From NCBI RefSeq assembly GCF_905475395.1, contig NC_058337.1, forward strand, positions 68,964,368 to 69,028,367: a stretch of DNA of 64,000 nt, in the 5' to 3' direction. This document shows, in pieces, positions 22,906 to 36,600 of this stretch (position 1 is its first letter; the number at the start of each line of letters is the position of its first letter). The position numbers and the translations under genes are program-made. The stretch is from Chrysoperla carnea. Lineage: Eukaryota; Arthropoda; Insecta; Neuroptera; Chrysopidae. The notes under the pieces were generated by a model. That model was not told the DNA's origin. It saw only the letters and a program-made list of their open reading frames with translations, and did not search any database.

Positions 22906-24305
22906 CAAAAAATTGATCTATGGATTGAAGCGAATTTGAAATTTTACGTGTCAATTTATTCAATATTTAATTTTTATTGTTATTTTTTGTCAATTGTCAG
23001 AAAATTGTTTAAAAAAAAAGCAAAAAGTTTGACGGATTATCGATCAGATATGGTTAAATTATACCCGCGAAATTATTTTATAAATAGCAACACAAAGTTT
23101 TAGTATAAATTATCTCACACAAATCTTATGGAAGTTGCCTCCAAGCTAAATTTTCTGAATTTTTTCATATTTTACATTTCTAAGCATTCTAAATAAATAT
23201 TTCAATGGGCGGACAAAAAAAGAAAATAATGAACAATTTTGGAGTTATTCAGCATTTTTTTTCTTTCTTATTTGCTTATATGTAGTTAATGATATTTCAA
23301 ACCAAGGAATTATGTTACCGATTTTATAATGTTACGTGGTTTTATGTATGGTACTGAAAATACTCCAAGATTGTGCAGCTTAAAAATAAAAAATTCAAAA
23401 TGAACAGCCACACAATAATAAATCAACAAATCACATTCTAAATTACATCTTATCGCAGACTAAAATTCACAATAACCGAATATAGATCTTTCCGTTACTT
23501 CCACCATTGAAATTTCTATTTCTTATCGTATTTTTGAATTCCTTTATTTTATCAGGTAATGAATGATACCGTAGTATTGTATGGTTATCGATTCTTTTAA
23601 TAACCGGAAGTGTGTGGCTAAATTTAAAAATTTCAATTTTTAAATTAATCGAGTAAAATTATTTTGTAGAAATATAATATGTGTTTTAAATGAGGAAAGA
23701 TAAAAAATAAAAATAATACGGCTAAAAACACATATTAAATTTTAGGTGACTCTTAAAAATTACATAAATCCAGTTAACGCTTTTCATGAAATAATTGTTC
23801 ATGCATAACGATATTAAAATCCAATTTATTTGACGACTAAACCGTTCGTTTTCAAGATGTAACTTCTTCGTATAAAATTTTATTTAATTAATATCTCAAC
23901 ACCAAATAAAAGATCGTTCATTTTATATTTTCAAATACAAAAAAACAACCTCCAAATCACAGATTTTGTTTAAAATTTATTCGATTTATTTTTTTTTTTT
24001 TTAAAAGAGTGAAAATATTCTGAATTGTTTTATGCGTGAATTATGAAATCAAATTTGAAGCAATGTGAACTATTCTTATTGTATGCGAATTAAAATAATT
24101 CCCCAAACCTTGAATTGATATCATGTTTAAGTGGAATAACATGAGAATTAAAACTTTACCCCACTAACAGTATAAAAAATCATACATATATTAAAAAAAA
24201 AAAAACGATATATATTTAAAATCACTGTTTTATCCCATATGTGATTAGAAGTGAAGTAGAAAGTTTAGTTAGTGTCTGTGACTTGTGTGTAGTGTTTTAA
24301 AAAGT

Positions 24306-24606
24306 ATGGCATTAATTTCACACAATCTATCGCCATTATCTCCACAATCATCTTCTTGGTTTTATCAGTGGCATAATCAACCACCAATTGATGATCAATT
24401 ATTTGCACCACCACAACATTTTATAAATGAACAACAACATCAGCATGGGCCAATTAGTGGTTCAAGGGGTGATAATAATTTATTCCATAAAAATGTAGCA
24501 CCTTCGTCACCAATCCATCATAATTTTGAATCAAACGGATTTTTAAAATTGGATAGCAGTTCACCTTTTGATGATATACCATTTTATCGGAATAAAAGTC
24601 GAAAAG
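24306..24606 (+). CDS. yellow-family exon 1
   Basis: The donor is AAAAG|GTAAGC. It encodes 100 low-complexity residues beginning MALISHNLSPLSPQSS with a QQHQHG tract. It does not resemble the conserved family domain, so it is supported by its start, its donor and its phase fit to exon 2. A different first exon could also exist. Confidence 0.7.
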
Positions 24607-27600
24607 GTAAGCGAGAATTTTTTTGATTAATTCTGAATGAACAACCCTGTACACTTTTATTTCCTGTATAATGTTTAATACTAAATATGCGGGGTTGGTC
24701 AACGTCCAAAACAAAAAAATCCACAAAATTAAAATCGCATAACATTATTAACCAATTAAGATAGTTTAAGTTAATAAAAATTGAATTTTTTGGTGGTTGT
24801 CGATAGATATACGTTTACTCTAAATTCACATTTTTATTTTTTCAAATCCCTATATATTATAAATGTGAAAGTAAGGATGTTTGTTTGTTTATTTATTTCG
24901 CTTTCAGGGAAAAACTTCTGAATGCATTGGAATGAAACTTGGCAATAATATAGCTCATACATCAGAATAACACATGAGCTATAATTTATAAATATATACT
25001 TAAAAAACTTATATTTATTGTTTTAACAGTTCATAAAACAAAGTAGGACGTTACAAGGAGATACGATTTATGGACATCAAATTTACTTTTCAAAAAAAAT
25101 TGAATACTGATTATTTTTTACAATCGAAGAAATGTACTTTTGATTATTGCAGATTCATTGAAGAGAAGGAGTTTAAAAGAAATAATCATTTTTTCGTGAA
25201 AAACAAAAATTGTTTGTTTAAAGATCAGTTTTAATCCTATTTTCTCTTTATTTATTTCCATTTTTGAAGCAATAGTCAATATGTTTCAAAACAAATTAAT
25301 TTTTTTTGTAAAAACAGATGTCCATAAATTGTATCTGCTTCACCGTTTTATTTCCTTTTTAGTGATCTTTGCCTGTTCTTTAAGGGCATAAACGTGACCG
25401 AAGCCGCGGGTAAATGCTAGTAATGAATATTTGAGACATTTTCGGGCAATGTTTGTGGAAATTAGATATTGCACTTTTAGTTTTGAAAATTTCTCTCCAT
25501 ATCTATAAATGCAATGATATATCTGGACATTTAATTTAATACTAAGCTTGTAACAATTGGTAGGTACTATTATAAAATTAATTATCTTATTAGTGGATTT
25601 TTCGTCTGTCAGTCTGTTTGTATATCTACCGTTATTAGGGTAGTTATTAAATAACGTTAATAGGGTAGTTATTATTGGTTATTAAATTCATAAAATACCG
25701 AAACTTCATCCTCTTCGTATTGCTTAGCGCAACAAAATGTGCCAGGAGAGGCTAAGGAAAAGTGTAGTTCGTCGTAGTTCATTGATAATTTGATTATTTC
25801 TAGGTAATGTCCAAAAACTGTTGTGACTTTATCAAGGGATTATATTATCAAGAGCGATATAGGAAATAAAATCTCATATACGTGAGCTTTTGTACTTTAC
25901 TATCGTAAACATTAGCATGAATAGTTACGAAGATCTAAAGTCACTTAATTAACCGTCCCTAGCTTACAAAATTAAAAATAAAAGGTTAACCTTTTTATTC
26001 CACTTTTTATTCTAATTCTGGTACTCAAATTATATTTCTGAAATTTTTTTCTTCAAAGTTTTTTTTAAAAAAAAAAAAACTTTCCAATTTGATGAAATAA
26101 GTAGATACATTAAGTAAAACCAAAAATGTTATACAATTTTTTTGTAAAATTATAATGTAATTTTGGTGCAAAAAAGTTATTTAACATGATGAAATTTGTA
26201 TTTAATTAATCAAATGGTTTTTTTACTTTTTAAATGTAAATAAATTATTAAATGTAAATAAACAAAACATTTATTAGAAATTATTTTAATCATTTTAATT
26301 ATGATAAATAGATTAAAACTATTTAAATTTAAATATTATTCCCAATGACCGAAAATAGGCGTTGAGATGGTAAAAAGTACCACTAGACGAAAAAGCATTT
26401 CGAGTAAATTATTAAACATCTTTAAGGTAACTAACTATAATCTTGGAAACTATCTATTTTGTCAAATGCTGGAGAATATCTAAAATTTTTCATGGTTCAA
26501 CTTCGAAGAACCACACCAGAAGAGAGAGATGTAATACGTTATGTTCTAGCGCAAGTGTATGCCTTCTCTACGATAGTTTTTTCTAATACTTTATGATATT
26601 CCCGACCAGATCCTGTCATTAAATTCATACTGATGATGACTACTTGTTAGTCAAAATACGTATTTATAGAATACAAAAACAGTTCTAGGAAATTGGGTCA
26701 AAATCGAAATTTAGTTCGAAATATCCTAGAGTTATCCTTTATTAACTTTGATAATATTCATGTTTCTTGTATTTTGTTTGTTTTATTTAATACTAGCAGC
26801 TACCCACCAACTTGGCCAGACAATTTTTTCTTAAAACAAGAAGAATACCGTGTTATAGCCTTCACTTCTCCTGCTTCCACTTAGCCCCACATGTTCAAAA
26901 TTTTATGGGTTTTAATTTTTTAATACGGAACTCTAATTTTAAAAAAAAAATACAGTTTATGTTACTCTATGATAATGTAGCGTCATCTGGTTGATTTTGC
27001 AGACTGGTTTCAAACTGGTTCAAAATTTCTTCACTTCTTAGGACCTCGTTGTGATGGACATCGAGGGTCAAGTGGGCAACTGCTCCTTTGTCACCCCTTA
27101 AATCCGGCACGGACAATATGCATCGCTAAATAGGTTCAAATGTTTATCTAGCACAAATAGAGTCGCTGTAATACATATCATATGTAACGTAGAATGATTA
27201 AATTTTTAACGAATTTCCGGAGGAAATGAAGCTATTGCTTTTGTACTGATGATGGAATTTAGAAAAAATTTCTTCAAATGTTCATCGATCCTACCTAATA
27301 GATGTTAAAAATGATCATCGTTAAAATTTATATATACAGGGTTGATCACGCTATACGACACGGAAGATTGTGACTTAGTAACTTAATATTAACAAAAAAA
27401 TTTTCACGACTAGATGGAGGGTTATTGACTGTACATTTGAAAATTATTTTCGTTATATACAGGGTGGCCGTAAACACGAAATGCATCAAAGTTGTATTTT
27501 TAAAAGGACATCCTGTTTATTATTTCATTTTTAGATTATTCCATCAAAATAAAGGTGTTCTAACTTTAACTTCACGTTTTTCGAAATATTCTGTATTTTC

Positions 27601-30600
27601 TGAAATTATATTAGCAATTTCAACGTATATATTATCTCAAAGCTTATATCAGTTTTTCAAATCAAATTTAAATGTACGTAAAGTACCAAAATTTTGAATT
27701 TTTCAAAAAAAAAATATTTTTGTATTTTTTGATCAGTTTTAAGCAAACAAGTACTTTTGTAATTTTTTTTCTAGACGCTTAGTGTTGGAAATCAAAATTC
27801 TTTAAAAATTAAAAATGCAATATTCGATTTTAAGAAAACTAGTGTTATTTTTTTTTTTCAATCTCTGAGGAAATTAGCTTAACTAACGCAGCTCCTGCGC
27901 TACGAATTTTTTTTATTATTATTTTATTTACAATTCGTATGATTTTATAAATACAGATCATGGAAAAGAAATGTCTATTATTATTTTTACTTCACTATAT
28001 TTAATTTTTATCATCAATCATTCTTTTTAAGTGATACAAATTCACCATTACGTATTTCGATCTAATACAAACTTCTGATAAATACATAATTACCTACCAA
28101 CATTATGTTGAAACATAATCATATACTCAATTTAATGATTACATAAGCTTTGCACGAATTCTTTTAACGATTTATAGATAATTGAAAAAAAATGGCGTAT
28201 ATGATTTATTGGTCAAGAACATTCAAGCAAAAACTTTTTTTATTATTATTAATAATTTTTAAATAGTGAAAGGCATTATTGATTAAATTCATATTATTAA
28301 TAATTAGCATTTTATTTATTTTACTATTAAATTATTCATTTGATTTAACTTTTTAATTCATTATTACTTAATTAGATAATTAAAAGTCTGTCACGTGACT
28401 AGTCTTGGCGATGAGACTAAAAACGGCAAACGAAAAGGTATAAGCTAAATCATATTAATTTTTACTAGATAACACGTGCAAAATTTTCGCAACCCAAGTA
28501 GGCATCACCAAATATGCACCCGGTTTCCCCGCAAATAGGCACACGGCCTGTAGAATTTTGTATGTACAAAGAATTTTTTCATACTAAAAGTTTTTAAAAT
28601 ATAGGCAATTTTTTACATCAAAATAGTTTTTAAAAATATATGCAATTTTTTTACACAAATTTTCGTCACAAAAGAGAAAAATTATCTTGAAATTATGAAC
28701 CGAATTAATATTACCATTATAACTTTATTAGAAACAGCAGCATCTAATTTGGTAGACCATACACACTATTAATTACATTATTAACAAGAAACTTATTGCT
28801 GTGTCCGTTAAAACTCGTTGAAAAATCATGTGCCAACTGTATGTATATGTAAATTTTAAATGAATAAAAAAAAAATAAAAAATCTTGTGCAATTTTAGAA
28901 ATTAAATAAAAATTATTAACTTGTAAAAGTTTCAAGTATATTTATCGAAGATATTTTTGAGGAAAATTGATTTTAATTGTCCGTTTAGCCCATTTAGTAC
29001 AGTAAGTACAGTAGAAAATGCCTCAGTTTTAAAAAAAAAATTAATCCGTCCAGATTTACAACGTGAAAATTAGGAGAAAAATAATAGATTTTAAGAAAAC
29101 ACTATATTTTTTCTTTTTTAAATCATTCAAAATCATTTCTTAAACTTTTTGTATTATTATTTTATTAATTTCTATGTTGACGACGCATGTCCTTAATAGA
29201 TAGTACCTATATAGTATAGTAATGACCCTAGCGAAGCAAAAAAACTGATTATTTTGGATCACACAGTCTACAAAAAAGATCTAGAGGTGTCGTGAGATAC
29301 CCGGTAGGAAGTATATTCGTTTCGTACCTTGGTATATTAGCCCTGGAGCTCTTGACAGTAAAACTTCACTTACACGGATTTCGAAATTTTGCATATGAAT
29401 CAATACTATTTAACGATAAGTAGTACAATAATGGACTAGGTGTACCAGAAGTTCAATATAGACTAGAAGTACAATATGGACTAGGTGTACCAGGGTTTAA
29501 TCTGGCACAAATACTTTTTGCCAGGATTTTTTTTATTTTTTACTGGTGTGACAAATATTTTGGTCAAATTTTGAGCTGTCATACCGAGATATTTCGAGAG
29601 TAGAACTCAAAGCGAAAAAATTAAAAAAAGTAATTCCGCGATAGGGGTAAAATTTTATTGGCTTTATATATTAAAAATCGGTGTGACAGAGGATTATCAA
29701 GAATATAATATTTATAAATAATATAATCATTTAAAAAAAATTACTAATTTAATGTGGTTTTAAGTATCTATATTAAATTGCATATTAGTTTGGCCTGCCT
29801 AATAATTTTATCTGTTACATTACAAAATTAAAATTTTTCTTATGAAATAACAGTGATGACAAAAATTATAAATTCTCGTTCGGTATAGAAAAATAGAAAT
29901 AGAAATTTTTGTTACGATCAAAGTTTAGATTTTTGTTACGATTTCTTCAAGATCAATTTTTCAATTGTTTTTTTTATTAACGATAAATTGAAGTAATTTT
30001 TGCAGTGGAAAAAAGTTATAAACATAGCAATATTACAATTATACTACTCCTGTCCTAAAAGCCAAATCGTGGAAAATTGTTAAGATTATGCAGCCTCTGC
30101 GTGTCGAATGTTAATTAAATTTTAAAACTGTTTTAAAACTATAAATAGTCAGTAGTCGCTTAATTTCAAAAATGCGGTGCTATTGTCATAATTTACGTTT
30201 TCTGATGGGTTGGCGGGTCGGCCAGTTCTAAAATAAATTGTATTTAACTAAATAATTTGCATTTAAATTACAATTATTTTTAAATGTAGGTTTTTTTAAA
30301 AGGTTGTCAACATAATTAACCTCTAAATAAATATTTGAAAGTAGCTGATATAATCTCATAAGAATTGTATAGTTGAAACGTAGAACATGTTTTAAAAAAT
30401 GGTATTGATATTAAGGCTTGTTCCTCTCTAGGGATTCCGATAATAAATATGAAACAATATAATCAAACAGAAGTTTTACTTTTCTCAATTTAACTATACC
30501 ATAGATTTGTAAAATATCTACTAGATATTATTTTAACTTTGTATACTATTAGGTATACAAACGTTGTTGCTTTGTACTATGTTGTATTATACAAATGAAA

Positions 30601-33600
30601 TTTACAAAATTTAAATAACACAAGACATATTCACTTTCCTTCCCTCACTTATCTCCCTTTTTTACAATAGCATGTGTTTAATTTTTTGGTGCAGAACTCC
30701 AATTCTTTTTCTAAAATAATAATAAATATAGTTTAAAAAACTCTAAAAAACACGCTTGTTGCTTGATCTAAGTATATATATATAGTATAGTTATCGATAG
30801 TATAATAAATGTATATAACTGACGACGTCCTATGGGTATGATATTAGAGAGTTACATGCAAACATTCAAACATACAGACATACAAACATACATACCTACA
30901 TACATACAGGTGAAGCTAATATAAGCATGATTTCTTATTATCTTGAAATAATGTTCCATAAGATACACACCAAATTTCAAGAGGATACCTTTAGTTCTTT
31001 TTTGATAGTCCCTAAGAAACCTTATATTTTTCCGGGATAAAAAATATCGTATGTGTTAATCTAGGTAATAAAACTATCTGCCAAATTTCGTCCAAATCTG
31101 TTTAGCCATTTTTGCCTTGTTGAGTACACAAAAATCCAGACATCTAAATCATACAAATTATTATTAATTTTAATTTATAATATACAGCCTGTGTTTGAAG
31201 CATCTTGGGATAGAAATATGTCTGTAGTATGACTGAATACAGAATACATTCGTTTAGTAATGCATCTAAAAGGGAGGTATTATTCATGTATTGTAACACT
31301 ACAGATACGATAAACAGATACGATAGGACAAGCTGTTGCGTTGTATGCATGCAGAGAGTGGGAGATTTGATGCATACTAACTTACTAGTTATCTGTAACT
31401 AAAAAACTCCCACCTCCAAGTGTCTTCCAAGTAATTCAATGTATGTATATAATACCTCTCTTTTAGATGCATTACTAAACGAATGTATTCTGTATTCAGT
31501 CATACTACAGACATATTTCTATCCCAAGATGCTTCAAACACACACTGTATATAAGTAGAATCAGTTATAGACTGTCAAATAACAAATGAAAAAAATAATT
31601 TTTTACAGTCTGCCAATGTTAGGGGACATATATAAAGCCACAGGCAACAGCAAAACGTATAAAATAACATGCATAAGGAATTAATGCATCGTTTAAAGTA
31701 AACATTTGTTTGTAAAAAAAAATTTTAATAAAAAATACTTTTCAAAGGACAAGCTTTTATTGTACTAAAAAGTAGAAAATAATTTTGTCTATGAGTTACT
31801 CATACCTGACTATTCGTAAAAGCTTGAAGCGCTCAATTTAAAATATCAAAAACGAATCGGAACGCCTCATCTACTCCACATGCCTTATTATTTTTCGATT
31901 CATTCTTGATATTAATCGCCTCAAGTTTTTACCAATAGACGGGTATGAGCACCTAACTGTCTCAAAACGTTAATAACATTTAACTTTTAGTCTTCGACAT
32001 TGCTTTATTCGTAAAAATTTAAGCAAATGAAGAAATTCTATTTTTAACTTTCATTGTATCTCATGAATATTGAATCCATAAGTGAAGTATACTCTACGTT
32101 ACTTATAAAAATATTTATAAGTCTATTACTGAATTATTAAATATGTATAGGTACTTATATAAACTTTTATTTCCTCATAAATTTTAATTGAATGTTGTGT
32201 TCAGAACATATGGGCTTAGAAAGCAATGCTTTATTACAAATGAATACAATGCTTATGAATATGAATAAAAGATTAAACTAATTAAATTAGTTAGGTTTTT
32301 TATTAGATAGCCTTTCATTCAATACTTGTTATGCGCAACTTCGCTTGCTTAAAATTCTTAAACATTCTTTTTTTGATTACGAAGGGCATCAATAAATGAT
32401 ATCCTTTAGAATGTATCAGGCAAGATTAGACGAAAACCAACACTAATTTTTTTGATAAATTTTCGACGTATCATTAAATCTGATTTTAATATTGATTTTA
32501 AACTACAAAATAAAATTAAAAATATCTGGGCCCAGGACCGGCTTTAGCCATCTAGACGCCCTGGGCAAGCAATGCACTAAGCGTTCTTTTAGGAATATTT
32601 ATTTGATTATAACTTAAAAATCTTATTTTGAATTTGTACCATATTTTCTATTGAATTAATAGAAAACTACCAACATGTATTTATTATCATTAATAATAAC
32701 AACATATTTTACCCATTTTCTTTCAACAATGTACCTACCTATTATCTGTCAGTCACGTCACCAAATATTTGAAACCAATTTTTTTTAAATGAAAACCTTA
32801 GTCGCCGCACGGCCAAAATAATATTGGTTGAGTCATTGTTGACTCGTAGACCACAAGTACTTTTAACTGATACTAAATGGGCGTAGGTACTAATGGTACC
32901 TCGTATCTATCTTAATATAACTACCACGCAAATAAAATAAGTAAATAATTTGTAAGTTATTAATAGCGCACAAGTTTTTTTAAATCCTTTTTTATCTGCG
33001 CAAAAAGCGAAGAAAGAAAAATAAGTATAATACAGGGGTCCTAATACGAGTTGCCATTCTTTGCCTGTTGCTCAGCGACTCTTTCATTCTACATTAATAA
33101 GTAACGACAAGCGACAAAATGACAGGGCGTGTTAGACATGCTGAATACTAATACTCACTGCTACGAGATAAGTTTCTACTGATCTATGATAAGTTTATAA
33201 AAGTTAATGCGCTGAGTTTAGTTTCCCTTTAGATCGGTAGAAATAGGTATTCAAATTAATTGGATAATTTGAGCTGGCGCTAGCACACCCTGTAGTCCCT
33301 GGAACCTCAGCACCCTGTAAAACGAGCACTGTCTAGTCTAAAGTTATTGGTTTATCTCTATAGTTTTTATTACCTACTTTCATAACTATATACAAATCCG
33401 TAATTATTTGTCTCCTAAATCACAAAACTATAAACACAAATTAAAAAAAGGTAAAATTAATTAACAATTAATGATAAAAATAATAATTTCGTTTATACAA
33501 ACAATAAAATTCAATGATGTTTCCCTTTTTTGTAATTTTTATTGTATCACGATTATGTTTCGAAACGATTACAATTTGGTACCTTGCTAAATTAATTACA

Positions 33601-36600
33601 AAGTCTTTTCATGATTTATTTTGTATGATTTGTACTGATTATTCATATTTTGGGTGTGTCAATCACGTCATATACGTACATATACAAAATAGTAAATTAC
33701 TATTTAAAAAAATTGACCTTATTTAGGTAAGACGAAATAAGGTTCTTATAAAAAGTTTACATATTTTCATTGTGATCCAGAGTGTTTATCGATCTGTAGG
33801 TATTTCTGGTATGTATTTGTAAATAGCGTAAAATTTTATAATGAGGACCTACCTAAGTATTTAGTAAAATTCCGACCAGATTCTATGTCTTTCATCTTCT
33901 TATATTAAAATGAATCAAATAAATTTTCAATTCAAAAGACATTTCAGTTTATTAGATACTTATTTAAATACGATTACCTATAAGTATCTCAGTTTCAGAG
34001 AGATAGATGTGACTATTACCAAAGATAATAAATAATAACTCTAGGTTTCGAATTAAATTTCGATTTTTACCCAATTTTCTGGAACAATTTTGTATTATAT
34101 AAATCCGTATTTCGACTACCATGTAGTCATCATCAGTATTATGAATTACCTAATCGTAATTACTCTATATTGTATGTTAATCGTTGCTAATTTGGTGACA
34201 GTGGTCTAAACGAGTAACATACACAAGGTATTTATAAGAGAATTTCGATTAGCAAATTCAAGCTGTAGATGACTACATGGTAGTTGAAATACGTATTTAT
34301 ATAATAAAAAATTGTTCTGGGGCATTGAGGAATCTTGTGTAAAATTTTAGATTTCTACCGTATAATTTCTGATTTTTATGGTCTATATATCGTGTACCTT
34401 CTGTTGATTTTAGGACTACATCATTGTTCTGGATTATCAGTCACGATTTATTTTCAATCAAGGACACATCTACAATTACAAATTATTCAGACACGAATGA
34501 ATCTAAATAGATTGGTAATTTGATATCATAAAGAATAGAAATTAAATTCAAAAAAAATAAGAATTAAATTGTTTTCAATTAGTTACTGAAATGTCATTAA
34601 ACAAAAAATAAATCATAAACTATTAAATTTATTTTAAATATCAATACCTCTGACATATTCGTTGGGTGCAAAACCGAATTTAGCGCCTTGTGCGAATATA
34701 TAGACAATGTATAAGCTCTATATCTTTTATGATATTATTAATATTACACATTGATCGAATTATTTATTTTATAATAGGTATTGCCGATATTTTGAAATTG
34801 TAGTAACATTATGTATATAATGTTTGTTAATATTGTTATTTCTCTTCTACTACAATACTCTAACTTATTTTTTTTAAACAATAAAATTGTTTAACTTTGC
34901 GTTAAAATATCACAACAATAAAGCAGTCAATAATTTTAGTTTTTCTTTTTTAACTCAGAACAAATACATCAATGGTCCGTTAGTTTTTATGAAAATTTCT
35001 GGCAGCTTTTTTTTTCTAGAATTAAAAAACTGATTAAAAACACAACATCTTCTTTGCTTTCCTCCGTGTTGTTAATCATCCGTACTCTAATTAAGTTTTC
35101 TCGAGTTAGAGACGGTCAACCGATTTTAAATTTGTATGGTAATTGTATTATAATATTATTCTTAATAAGAATAAAAACAAGTGAAAACAAACAATTGACT
35201 GAATTAATTATTGAAATACTAAGCATAGACAGTACTGATGATGCAATCGTTTTTTTTTTTGACGTCACATAAACATTTGCATTCGTTGTGAAAAATACAA
35301 CATTCGTCCCATGACTAGGTTCAAGTACCATACATAGATATTAAATTGAAGTTTTCATGTCATCTAATTACAAATTTTTCAAACACGAATAAATCTTAAT
35401 AAGTAGGTAATTTAGCATACGATAATTTTTGTTAATGCAATTCATATAATATTTAAATGTCAATTAACAAAAAATTAATTTAAAAAATTTTCTCTCCGGC
35501 GGGGAATCGAACCCCGGTCTCCCGCGTGACAGGCGGGGATACTGACCACTATACTACCGAAGACTTGTTTAACAGAAGCATTTTAAATATACCTATTCTA
35601 CCTATTGCAATAAGATTGTGTATAACATGTACTAGCTGTAATATGTAAAACTGATATATGTAAAATGCAAGTGAATTATCTAATTATAATAACTCTATAA
35701 CGTTTAATATATTCAATTGGATCAAGAAAAACATTTTTTATAAAAAAAATGACGAATTAAATCACAATATCAGGGACGATTAAATCTAGGCATGTCTCAT
35801 ATTAAATTAAAAATGTTTTAAATATACAGTGCAACCTCGATATAACGAATCTGAAGGGAACCAGTAAATATTCGTTATATCAAGTAATTCGTTAAACTGA
35901 GGTTTGTTATATTGAGGTTAAGTTGGTCTAAAATTCGTTATAAAGAGGTAAAAAGTGTCGGAACCTCTCGCGACATGAATTACATACTATGGAGTATACT
36001 AACTGTCATATATTGGTGGGACTTTATACGTTATATAAAGGTTTTGAATTGACGAATTTCGTTATTTAGAGGTATTTAAATTTTTTATGTAGTTGAAAAT
36101 TCGTTATAAAGAGGCTGTTCGCAAAAAATATTCGTAATGTAGAGGTATATTTTATATTGACTCTTATGGACAATTCAAGGGGATTGCGAAAAATTTGTTA
36201 AATCGAGGAATTCGTTATATTGAGGTTCGTTATATTAAGGTTGCACTGTATTACCTTTAATATTAACAAATTTTGCTCAACCACGAAAAAAGAAACGGAA
36301 ATTTTGGCCAATAAAGACTACACGTCCTTTCAGTTAAACCTTCTAATTAAAACTTCATGAAAATTTGTGCCTTTAGTGGAAAAAATAATATATAGGACCT
36401 GTATACTTTTTAAGATTTTTTTTTTGGAATTATTGAAAATATTACAATAAACAATATTACATAAAAATCAAATTTGTACCTTCTTAAACTCAGTAATTCA
36501 CAGAGCAATATACCTTAAATAAATATACATATTAACTTTTGAGTAACGGCTTAAGCAACGGATTTGAGATTCGACACTCCTCAGAATGCTAGTGTTTTCT

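Larger units (their letters stand above)
9873..24305. other. intergenic region, repeats only
   Basis: Between the divergent vari-like and yellow-family starts I find no gene. The first 700 bases are less AT-biased and probably hold the vari-like leader and promoter. Beyond that are repeat copies and inverted repeats (listed separately), then plain AT-rich sequence, notably 10600-14200, 14400-15700 and 21200-24200. A 53-codon minus-strand open frame at 11350-11508 is discussed as a finding. Confidence 0.6.
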
